Made by a program: the position numbers and the translations under genes
Notes under the pieces: model-generated
Told to the model about the DNA's origin: nothing
The model's database searches: none
The model's input: the letters and a program-made list of their open reading frames with translations, nothing else
NCBI RefSeq assembly: GCF_900129545.1
Contig: NZ_FQWB01000001.1
Span: forward strand, 930,001-994,000
Origin: Flavobacterium fluvii
Lineage (GTDB): Bacteria > Bacteroidota > Bacteroidia > Flavobacteriales > Flavobacteriaceae
DNA: 64,000 bases
Direction: 5' to 3'
Part shown: in pieces, positions 56,502 through 64,000 of the stretch
Layout of the letters: every line of letters starts with the position of its first letter
Numbering within the stretch: position 1 is the first letter of the stretch

Positions 56502-58916
56502 TTATCCTTTCTTCAAAGCATCAATTTCTTCATCGCTGTGTTCCAAGATGTCAATTTTTGGTTCGATGAATTCCTGCTCATTGGCCAATGTTTTGTTCAA
56601 AGTTAAAACTAAAGCAGGCAACAACATTAAATTGGACAACATTCCGAACAACAACGTCACGGAAACTAGTCCTCCAAGTGCAATTGTTCCTCCAAAACTG
56701 GACAACATAAAGACCGAAAAACCAAAGAACAACACGATGGAAGTATAAAACATGCTCAAACCGGCATCAGCAAAAGTGGCGTAAACAGATTTTCTGATTT
56801 TCCAGTTGTTTTTCTTCAATTCCTCCCGGTATTGTGACAGGAATCGAACGGTGTCATCCACCGAAAGCCCAAATGCGATTCCGAAAACCAATATCGTTGA
56901 CGGTTTCAACGGAATATCAAAAAATCCCATAATTCCGGCGGTTAGCAACAACGGCAATAGATTTGGAATAATGGAAACCAAAATCATTTTGAACGAACGA
57001 AACATAAACCCGATTAAAAGTGCGGTCAGGAAAAAAGCAAAAATCAAAGAGGAAAGCAAATTATCCAGCAAGTAGCCCGTTCCTTTTTGGAAAACCAATG
57101 CTTTTCCGGTAATGGTTACGTTATATCGTTCCGGCGGGAATATTTTGTTGGCTTCTTCGCGAATTTCGGCTTCAATTTTTGGAATGGCTCCTCCATTTTC
57201 GTCTCGCATAAAAGTCGTGATTCGGGCATATTGACCAGTCGAATCCACATAACTTTTCATGATGTCGCCTTTGGCGTTTTTGGTCGCGTTTTTGGCATAC
57301 GACAAAATAAAAGCCTGTTCTTGTGAAGTCGGTAATTCGTAATAATCTGGATTTCCGTTATAATAAGCTTGTTTGGAATATTTCACCAAATTGACAATCG
57401 AAATAGGTTTTGACAATCCTTGAATTTCGTCAATCTCCTTTTCCAATTCTTCCATTCGCTTGAGCGTGGAAAGTTTCATGACTCCTTTTTTGTGTTTGGT
57501 GTCAATCATTATTTCAAGAGGCATCACTCCGTCAAACTCTTTTTCGAAGAAAATAATATCTTGGAAAAAGGGCGCTTTTTTTGGCATGTCTTCTATGATG
57601 CTGCCCGATATGCGCATTTTGTAAATTCCGATGATGCTGAATACAAGGAGTGAAACAGCAACCACGTAGATGGAAAATCGGTTTTCTTTCACGTTTCGCA
57701 AAATCCAGTCCATAAACGATTTTACGTAACCGCGATCCAGGTGTTCGATATGACGGTCTTTTGGCGCCGGAATGTAACTGTGGAAAACTGGAATGACAAT
57801 GATGCACAAAAAGAACAATGCCAATATGTTGATGGAAGTCACGTTTCCAAACTCAATGAGCAGCTTGTTGTTTGAGGTGATGAAGGTAAAGAAACCGATG
57901 GCTGTCGTTACGTTGGTCATCAATGTTGCCATACCTATTTTGGTGGTAACACGCTGCAGGGCTTTGGCTTTATTTCGGTGGACTTTGTATTCCTGGTGGT
58001 ATTTATTCGTCAAGAAAATGCAGTTCGGAATTCCGATGACAATGATTAATGAAGGTACCAAAGCGGTTAAAACCGTGATTTCGTAATTTAATAATCCCAA
58101 GAAACCAAAAGACCACATTACACCAATAATCACGATGATTATCGAAATCAAAGTGGCTCTAAAACTTCTGAAAAAGAAAAAGAAAAGTAGGGAAGTTACC
58201 AATAATGAAGCCCCGATAAAAAGACTTATTTCACTAATGATAGTCTGTGCATTGAGCGTTCGGATGTAAGGCATTCCAGAAACACGAAGATCAATTTTGG
58301 TTTCTTTTTCGAATGCTTCTACGGCTGGAACTAATATGTTTACAATAAAATCTTTTCGGATTGGAGAATTTACGATCTTCTTGTCCAAATAAATGGCAGA
58401 ACGAATGGTTCCCGATCTTTTGTTGAACAATAATCCTTCGTAGAAAGGCAAATCGTTAAAGAGTTCCTTTTTTATTTTTTCCAGATAAACTTTGTCGGTG
58501 GTTTTGCCTTGATCGACAAAAGGAACCAATTCGAATTTTTCGAGTGTATCGTTTTTTTGTAATTTCTTTAAATCGTTTAATGAAATAACCAACTCAACCG
58601 CTTTGTCTCCTTTTAGGGTGTTCATTAATTTAGCCCAAGCGGCATAAGCCTTTGGAGTAAAAAATGTTTTGTCTTTTACGCCAATGATGACCAAATTTCC
58701 TTCTTCGCCGAACTTGTTTAAAAAAGCATTGTACTCTATGTTGACAATGTTGTCGTCTGGAAGCATGTTGGCTTCCGTATGCGTAAAATGGATGTTTTTC
58801 CATTGCATTGCCAATAAGACTGTTACCGTTATAATAATCGACAACATTAAAATTCTATTTCTAAGTACGATTCGGGCTATTAATTCCCAAAATCCCAAAC
58901 TAAACCATTTGACCAT
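56502..58916 (-). CDS. RND superfamily exporter, MMPL type
   Basis: The 804-residue inner-membrane protein has two halves, each with one helix, a large periplasmic loop and five more helices, which is the MMPL/sterol-sensing-domain layout. Clear signs are DLRVSGMPYIRTLNA before the first bundle, a GVMWSFGFLGLLNYEIT helix region, and in the second half FGIAFGLSVDDTVRFLSQYREE with the Asp pair typical of the proton path. It lacks a periplasmic adaptor gene beside it, so lipid or hopanoid movement is more likely than drug efflux; this is inference. It is divergent from the antiporter gene, with 187 bases between. Confidence 0.9.
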   Translation of the reverse strand: MVKWFSLGFWELIARIVLRNRILMLSIIITVTVLLAMQWKNIHFTHTEANMLPDDNIVNIEYNAFLNKFGEEGNLVIIGVKDKTFFTPKAYAAWAKLMNTLKGDKAVELVISLNDLKKLQKNDTLEKFELVPFVDQGKTTDKVYLEKIKKELFNDLPFYEGLLFNKRSGTIRSAIYLDKKIVNSPIRKDFIVNILVPAVEAFEKETKIDLRVSGMPYIRTLNAQTIISEISLFIGASLLVTSLLFFFFFRSFRATLISIIIVIIGVMWSFGFLGLLNYEITVLTALVPSLIIVIGIPNCIFLTNKYHQEYKVHRNKAKALQRVTTKIGMATLMTNVTTAIGFFTFITSNNKLLIEFGNVTSINILALFFLCIIVIPVFHSYIPAPKDRHIEHLDRGYVKSFMDWILRNVKENRFSIYVVAVSLLVFSIIGIYKMRISGSIIEDMPKKAPFFQDIIFFEKEFDGVMPLEIMIDTKHKKGVMKLSTLKRMEELEKEIDEIQGLSKPISIVNLVKYSKQAYYNGNPDYYELPTSQEQAFILSYAKNATKNAKGDIMKSYVDSTGQYARITTFMRDENGGAIPKIEAEIREEANKIFPPERYNVTITGKALVFQKGTGYLLDNLLSSLIFAFFLTALLIGFMFRSFKMILVSIIPNLLPLLLTAGIMGFFDIPLKPSTILVFGIAFGLSVDDTVRFLSQYREELKKNNWKIRKSVYATFADAGLSMFYTSIVLFFGFSVFMLSSFGGTIALGGLVSVTLLFGMLSNLMLLPALVLTLNKTLANEQEFIEPKIDILEHSDEEIDALKKG

Positions 58917-59054
58917 ATTGATTTTTTAAGATTGGCAAAGGTAGTTAATAGACCTATTATGTGATAAGTTTTAAGAGAACCTTTTTTTGTTAATTTCAGT
59001 GTTATTTTTTTATTTTTATTTCACCATAAAAATAAATTTATTGGATGTAATTTA

Positions 59055-59062
59055 TATATTTG
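59055..59062 (+). promoter_or_regulatory. Possible -7 box of the antiporter gene
   Basis: TATATTTG fits TAnnTTTG and lies 42 bases before the ATG. The nearest upstream TTG (59041-59043) is too close for an ideal -33 box, so support is modest. Confidence 0.3.
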
Positions 59063-59103
59063 GAATTCTCATCTTTGTACGAAAGATATTGAAGCAATAA
59101 CTT

Positions 59104-61374
59104 ATGAAAAATCACAAGAACACCATATTTTATTTAGTAGTTACAGGCGGTTTTTCAGCTTTGATATATTGGATTTTAACAATGGGCAAAAGATTGGAAG
59201 TCCATAAAAAGTACACTCGTTCTGTAGTTGAAAATGGACATTGGAATGATTTTGTGGATTCCATGTCGCTTAATTTGCACCATCCTTTAGCCATACTTTT
59301 GGCACAAATTGTAACCATAATAATAGTCGCCCGATTTTTTGGCTGGGTTTTTAGAAAAATTGGACAACCTTCCGTAATTGGTGAAATCATCGCGGGAATT
59401 GTTCTTGGTCCCTCATTGTTGGGCTTGTATTTTCCCGAGTTTTCCCAGACCTTGTTTCCTGTTGCTTCTTTAGGAAATTTGCAGTTTTTGAGCCAAATAG
59501 GATTGATACTCTTTATGTTCGTCATTGGTATGGAACTCGACTTGAAAGTATTGCAAAACAGGGCTAAAGACGCGGTTGTTATCAGTCATGCCAGTATCGT
59601 GATTCCTTTTGCTTTGGGAATAGGATTGGCTTATTTTGTTTATTTTAGATTTGCTCCAGAGGGTATTGCTTTTTTGCCTTTTGCCTTGTTTATGGGTATC
59701 GCCATGAGTATTACTGCTTTTCCTGTTTTGGCAAGAATTGTGCAGGAAAGAGGGATTCATAAAACCAAATTAGGAGCCGTTGTAATTACTTGCGCTGCAG
59801 CCGATGATATTACGGCTTGGTGTATTCTTGCTGCGGTAATCGCCATTGTAAAAGCCGGGACTTTCGTAAGTTCGGTCTATACCATTGGAATAGCAATTAC
59901 CTACGTAATTGCCATGATTTATGTGGTAAAACCTTTTTTAAAAAAAATAGGGGAGTTATACGGAACCAAAGGCAATTTAAACAAGCCGGTGGTTGCCATT
60001 TTCTTTTTAACGTTAATCATTTCTTCTTATACGACCGAAATTATCGGGATTCACGCTCTTTTTGGAGCTTTCATGACTGGAGTAATTATGCCGGATATAA
60101 CCAAATTTAGAAATCTTTTCATAGAAAAGGTGGAAGATGTTTCGGTGATATTGTTGCTTCCATTGTTTTTTGTTTTTACGGGTTTGCGAACAGAAATTGG
60201 TTTGCTGAATGACCCTTATCTCTGGAAAGTTACCGGATTTATTATTTTGGTTGCCGTTGCCGGAAAATTTTTTGGAAGTGCTTTGGCAGCCAAATTCGTT
60301 GGACAAAGTTGGAGAGACAGTTTAACTATTGGTGCTTTGATGAACACGCGCGGTTTGATGGAATTGATTGTGTTGAATATAGGTTTCGAATTGGGCGTGC
60401 TTACTGCCGAAGTCTTTACGATGATGGTTATTATGGCATTGGTCACTACTTTTATGACCGGTCCAGCATTGAATCTAATCAATTATATTTTCAAGACAAA
60501 AGATGTCGGAGTTTTGGACGAAATTCACGCTGTCGATAAATACAAGGTGTTGATTTCTTTTGGCAATAACGAAAAAGGGAAATCACTTTTGCGTTTGGCA
60601 AGCAGTTTGGTAAAAAAACAAAAAGAGACTTCCAGTATAACGGCTATGCACCTTACTTTGAGTGATGAGGTACATTCCTATAATTTGGAGCAGTACGAGA
60701 AAGACAATTTTATGCCGATACTTCAGGAATCCAAAGTGTTGAAACAAGAAATTACGACCTTGTTCCAGGCGACGGTGGATATCGAAACCAATATTGCCGA
60801 TATTGCCAATACGGGCGAATATGATTTGCTTTTGGTAGGCCTTGGAAAATCGATTTTCGAAGGAACTTTACTCGGAAAGGTATTGGGATTCACGACAAGA
60901 ATTATCAACCCGGATCGATTGATTGACAAGTTTACCGGTAAAGAAGGCTTGTTTGAAAATTCTCCTTTTGACGAAAGAACAAGACAGATTATTTCGAAAA
61001 CCAAAATGCCTTTGGGAATTTTGGTAGACAAAGATTTGCAACACGTAAATCATGTTTTTATTCCAATTTTCAGTTCGGAAGATTCATTTTTGATGGATTA
61101 TGCCCAAAAATTGATTTACAACAACAATTCTCATATCACGATTTTAGATGTAAATGGTTATGTGAAAACTAATTTTATATTGAAGAGCGCTCTCGATTCA
61201 TTGGAACAGAAATATCCTTCCAACATTACTTTGGTTAATGATAAAATCATCAAAAAAGAGTTTTTGGCCAAGCAGGATTTAATGATAATCAGTATCGAAA
61301 GTTGGAAATTACTTGTTGATTCTCGCAGTATTTGGCTCAGTAGAGTGCCTTCGGTTTTGATTATGAAACATTAA
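59104..61374 (+). CDS. CPA2 family cation/proton antiporter with C-terminal USP-like domain
   Basis: The 756-residue protein exchanges Na+ or K+ for protons. One N-terminal helix (about 8-25) precedes the 12- or 13-helix Na_H_exchanger domain (about 65-455). Family marks are GEIIAGIVLGPSLLG at about 97-111, the ion-binding region ITCAAADDITAW with the Asp-Asp pair near 236-237, and the helix text LMNTRGLMELIVLNIG. The soluble C-terminus (about 475-756) looks like two universal-stress-protein-like folds (VLISFGNNEKGKSLLRL, DLLLVGLGKS), a common regulatory tail in this group. It stands alone, with a terminator after it. Confidence 0.92.
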   Translation: MKNHKNTIFYLVVTGGFSALIYWILTMGKRLEVHKKYTRSVVENGHWNDFVDSMSLNLHHPLAILLAQIVTIIIVARFFGWVFRKIGQPSVIGEIIAGIVLGPSLLGLYFPEFSQTLFPVASLGNLQFLSQIGLILFMFVIGMELDLKVLQNRAKDAVVISHASIVIPFALGIGLAYFVYFRFAPEGIAFLPFALFMGIAMSITAFPVLARIVQERGIHKTKLGAVVITCAAADDITAWCILAAVIAIVKAGTFVSSVYTIGIAITYVIAMIYVVKPFLKKIGELYGTKGNLNKPVVAIFFLTLIISSYTTEIIGIHALFGAFMTGVIMPDITKFRNLFIEKVEDVSVILLLPLFFVFTGLRTEIGLLNDPYLWKVTGFIILVAVAGKFFGSALAAKFVGQSWRDSLTIGALMNTRGLMELIVLNIGFELGVLTAEVFTMMVIMALVTTFMTGPALNLINYIFKTKDVGVLDEIHAVDKYKVLISFGNNEKGKSLLRLASSLVKKQKETSSITAMHLTLSDEVHSYNLEQYEKDNFMPILQESKVLKQEITTLFQATVDIETNIADIANTGEYDLLLVGLGKSIFEGTLLGKVLGFTTRIINPDRLIDKFTGKEGLFENSPFDERTRQIISKTKMPLGILVDKDLQHVNHVFIPIFSSEDSFLMDYAQKLIYNNNSHITILDVNGYVKTNFILKSALDSLEQKYPSNITLVNDKIIKKEFLAKQDLMIISIESWKLLVDSRSIWLSRVPSVLIMKH

Positions 61375-61427
61375 TTTTGCCAGTTGTTTCCACTCATTAA
61401 AAACACAACTATTTTTGAAAATAGTAC

Positions 61428-61473
61428 AAAAAAAAGAGACTTGACAGGATTTAAATCTGTTAGGTCTCTTTTT
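61428..61473. terminator. Bidirectional terminator between the antiporter and response regulator genes
   Basis: The A run plus AGAGACTTGACAG (to 61447) pairs with CTGTTAGGTCTCTTTTT (61457-61473), with two wobble pairs and a 9-base loop. It serves the converging antiporter (+) and response regulator (-) genes. Confidence 0.85.
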
Positions 61474-61502
61474 GAAATCTAATGGGAGGTAAATTAAACC
61501 TA

Positions 61503-61955
61503 CTATAACAATTCTTTCTCAAGAAGTTCGGGGAAATTTGTTGATAGAATATCAAGTAACGCCACTTTGTTCATGGGCTTTTGCCTGAATTCTGCGACTA
61601 CATCTATCGATTCAGCTTTGGCTTTGTCGGCAGGGTTGCAGGAGCTGCTGAGCATTACAATGGTGATGTCCTCTTTGTTTTCTATATCCAAATTTCGATA
61701 AGTCTCAATAAATTCCCATCCATCCATGACAGGCATGTTGATGTCCAATAAAATCAGTTGAGGTTGAGGATAGTCAACTATGGATTCAAAATTTCCTTTT
61801 TTAGAAAGATATTCAAGGGCTTCTTTGCCATTTAAAGCTACATGAATATAATCTGTTAGATTGGCTTTTTGAAGAATTCTTTTGTTGATGAAATTGGTGG
61901 CCAAATCATCGTCAATCAACAAGATGCAATTTAGTTTTTGTTCTATATTTTCCAT
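61503..61955 (-). CDS. Single-domain response regulator
   Basis: The 150-residue protein is a bare receiver domain without an output domain. The acidic pocket DDD is at 15-17, phospho-acceptor Asp71 in LLDINMPVMDGWEF, the Ser of MLSSS near 103-105, and Lys126 in FRQKPMNK. It lies 27 bases downstream of the PAS kinase gene and is surely its partner. Without an output domain it must act by protein contact or as a phosphate relay. This pairing is common in Bacteroidota. Confidence 0.94.
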   Translation of the reverse strand: MENIEQKLNCILLIDDDLATNFINKRILQKANLTDYIHVALNGKEALEYLSKKGNFESIVDYPQPQLILLDINMPVMDGWEFIETYRNLDIENKEDITIVMLSSSCNPADKAKAESIDVVAEFRQKPMNKVALLDILSTNFPELLEKELL

Positions 61956-61982
61956 TGTAAGATGTTTTTTATATAAATTATT

Positions 61983-64000
61983 TTACAAGCTTTCTTCCAA
62001 AGGGAGTGTCCATTTGAATTTGCTTCCCTCGTTAAATTTGGATTCCACCCAAATTTTTCCTTTATGATGTTCTATGATTTTTTTGCAATGCGATAATCCT
62101 ATACCGGTTCCTTGGTATTTGTTTCGGTTGTTCAATCGTTTAAAAATTACGAATATTTTGTCTTTGTCTTGCTCTTCAATCCCGATTCCATTGTCTTCGA
62201 TTGAAAACAGCCAATTGTTTTCTTCTTTTGTTGCGGCTATTTTTATTTTTGGTGGTAGGTCTTTTTTTCGGAATTTATTGGCATTACTAATCAAATTTTG
62301 AAAAAGTTGCCTCATTTCGGTTGGATTACCTTCGATGACGGGCAGGTTTTTGTATTCGACAACAGCATTGCTTTCTTTTAAACTAACGTCCATGTCGGCG
62401 AGGACATGGGCAACAATTTCATTACAGTCAACACTGTTGCTTTTTCTTTCCTTGCCAATTCTGGAGTAGTCCAATAGCCCTTTGACCAATATCTGCATAC
62501 GAGCCGTGGAACCGACAATGAATTCCAAATACTGTTTTTGGTCTTCATCCAGCTTTTTACCCAGCTCTTCTTGAAGCATCTCTATACATTGAATTACGGT
62601 AATCAATGGTTCCTGTAAATCGTGGGAAGCAATATAGGCGAATTGCTCCAACTCGGTGTTTTGAAATTCGAGTGTTCGGTTTTTTGCCAGCATTTCTTCT
62701 TGCATGGCACTTCGTTCATTGATGTTTCTCATTGTGCCTTCTACATAGAGTGGTTTTCCATTAGAATCACGCACAGTACGAGCATTTAGAGAGATAGCCA
62801 ATATATTGCCTTCGCCATCAATATATCGGGTATCAAAATCGCTTACATATCCGTTCCTTTTTAATAAACCAAGTATTGTTTCACGGTCTTCTGGATTATA
62901 ATATAATAATGAAGTTGAATTCCCTATGACGTCAGATCGCTTCATGTTAAAGTTTCTTTCAAACGATGGACTCAGGTCGATTACGATTCCGTCTAGTTCT
63001 GTTTTGTAATAGACGTCTTCAAAATTTTCATAGATGGAACGGAATTTTGCCTCACTTTCCTTTATTTTTTCGGTGGCTTCCAGCAAATGCTTTTCATTGA
63101 GGATTCTTTCGCTTATATTACGTCTGGTGCCTTCCACATAAATAGGTTTGCCATCGGCGTTATGAACAAGTTTTGCGTTGACGGATAAATAAACGGAATC
63201 TCCATTGGCTGTGATAAAACGTTCCTGATAGTCAATGATTTGTTGCTCTTTCAACATAATTTCATAAAAACGATCTACATCGGCAATGTCATAATAGTAA
63301 TCCCTGATGTTTTTGCCAATCATTGATTCCTGTTTTTGATGCAAATGTTTTTCCACTGAAGGACCGATTTCTAGAATAGTGCCTTCTATATCTTTCTTGA
63401 AATAAATGTCCAAGGAATTTTCATAGATGGAACGGAATTTTTCTTCACTTTTTAGAAGTTTTTCTTCGGATAGTTTGGTTTCTATCGCTTTGGAAATAAT
63501 GCCGGATATTACTTCTATTAATTTGACTTCTTCATCCAGAAATGAATATTCCTTTTTCAAGTTCTTTTCATCAAAATAGCCCACTTCTATGCTGCCGCAT
63601 TCTTCTCCATTTACGCTAATCGATTTACGGACAAACCATTCGCTTTTCTGGTAATTGGCAGAAACGAACTCTTTTGCTTTTAATTGGATTCGACAATAGC
63701 TAATTTCCGGAAATTGCATCCCTTTTGGGATAATGTTAATACAGGCTTCCAGTTTTTTAAATTTTGGAAGTGATTTGTCGTAAAAGATTTCCGAAATTGT
63801 ATAGAGGCAGTTGAGTTCTTTTATGCGTTCATTAAGAGAAAGGTTGTTTTTTTTCAACTCTGTTTCTTTTAATTTTAATTCGGTAATATTGGTGACAATC
63901 GTGATTACTCCAATGATGTTTCCTTCTCGATTTTTGATCGGGGATTTATGGATTTTCCAATATCTTCCTTCGTCGTCTTTTTCCTCGCTAAAAAAGGGAA
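61983..64000 (-). CDS. Multi-PAS sensor histidine kinase (5' end beyond the window)
   Basis: At least 672 codons are visible. From the window edge the frame first gives the end of a PAS domain (GRYWKIHKSPIKNREGN and VITIVTNITE). Then come a GAF-like region, two PAS/PAC pairs with similar FRSIYEN starts and YVEGT-RNI-ER ends, a HisKA domain with phospho-acceptor His in IASHDLQEP, and an ATPase domain (NLISNANKF, DNGIGI, GTGIGLSHC). A TTG at 63857 can be read as a start, but the frame stays open and meaningful to base 64000, so the gene continues to the right. No membrane helix is seen in the visible part, so it may be cytoplasmic. It is co-transcribed with the single-domain response regulator. 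Confidence 0.93.
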   Translation of the reverse strand, partial: PFFSEEKDDEGRYWKIHKSPIKNREGNIIGVITIVTNITELKLKETELKKNNLSLNERIKELNCLYTISEIFYDKSLPKFKKLEACINIIPKGMQFPEISYCRIQLKAKEFVSANYQKSEWFVRKSISVNGEECGSIEVGYFDEKNLKKEYSFLDEEVKLIEVISGIISKAIETKLSEEKLLKSEEKFRSIYENSLDIYFKKDIEGTILEIGPSVEKHLHQKQESMIGKNIRDYYYDIADVDRFYEIMLKEQQIIDYQERFITANGDSVYLSVNAKLVHNADGKPIYVEGTRRNISERILNEKHLLEATEKIKESEAKFRSIYENFEDVYYKTELDGIVIDLSPSFERNFNMKRSDVIGNSTSLLYYNPEDRETILGLLKRNGYVSDFDTRYIDGEGNILAISLNARTVRDSNGKPLYVEGTMRNINERSAMQEEMLAKNRTLEFQNTELEQFAYIASHDLQEPLITVIQCIEMLQEELGKKLDEDQKQYLEFIVGSTARMQILVKGLLDYSRIGKERKSNSVDCNEIVAHVLADMDVSLKESNAVVEYKNLPVIEGNPTEMRQLFQNLISNANKFRKKDLPPKIKIAATKEENNWLFSIEDNGIGIEEQDKDKIFVIFKRLNNRNKYQGTGIGLSHCKKIIEHHKGKIWVESKFNEGSKFKWTLPLEESL

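Noticed and set aside
63855..63857. TTG at 63857 as the start of the PAS kinase
   Set aside because: The frame stays open to the window edge and encodes the end of a PAS domain upstream of it.

Overview
The window looks like chromosome of a flavobacterium (Bacteroidota, Flavobacteriaceae). The evidence is AT-rich DNA, SusC/SusD pairs, a one-protein hybrid two-component regulator, a type IX secretion (T9SS) C-terminal tail on a large hydrolase, TAnnTTTG-type promoter boxes, and almost no Shine-Dalgarno sequences. I saw no tRNA, rRNA or CRISPR array.

Region 1 (1-11877) is a fructan utilisation locus, all on the + strand: MFS sugar transporter, GH32 lipoprotein, SusC, SusD, two related surface lipoproteins in the SusE position, and a PfkB fructokinase. 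The expected flow is binding of fructan oligomers at the surface, SusC/D import, GH32 cleavage in or at the envelope, fructose uptake by MFS, and phosphorylation. Its regulator must lie left of the window.

Region 2 (11878-12844) is a junction. It holds a C-terminal transposase scrap, a terminator, and an outer-membrane beta-barrel gene of the PorT type.

Region 3 (12845-50838) is a second, much larger polysaccharide utilisation locus. It has three GH2 enzymes, a hybrid two-component regulator, a GH105-like enzyme, SusC, a SusD broken by one in-frame TGA, a 1582-residue secreted GH128-type enzyme, GH16, three GH43-type enzymes, a DUF2264 protein and a GH42 enzyme. An S41 peptidase, an alpha/beta hydrolase and a beta-lactamase-fold serine hydrolase sit among them. 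The GH43 of exo-beta-1,3-galactanase type, the arabinofuranosidase-type GH43, the beta-galactosidases, and the GH105/DUF2264 (uronic acid) enzymes point to type II arabinogalactan or a similar beta-1,3-galactan. GH128 and GH16 could instead mean beta-1,3-glucan. This is inference. Two of the GH2 genes share an almost copied promoter plus signal-peptide segment. Fragments of a serine hydrolase gene and of a beta-barrel gene mark rearrangement scars inside and at the right edge of the region.

Region 4 (50839-64000) is mostly housekeeping: a membrane protein with a PAP2-like trace, rpoN, a GxxExxY protein flanked by three copies of a 30-bp repeat, asnS, a MORN-repeat protein, an MMPL/RND exporter, a CPA2-type cation/proton antiporter, a single-domain response regulator, and a multi-PAS histidine kinase that runs off the right end of the window.
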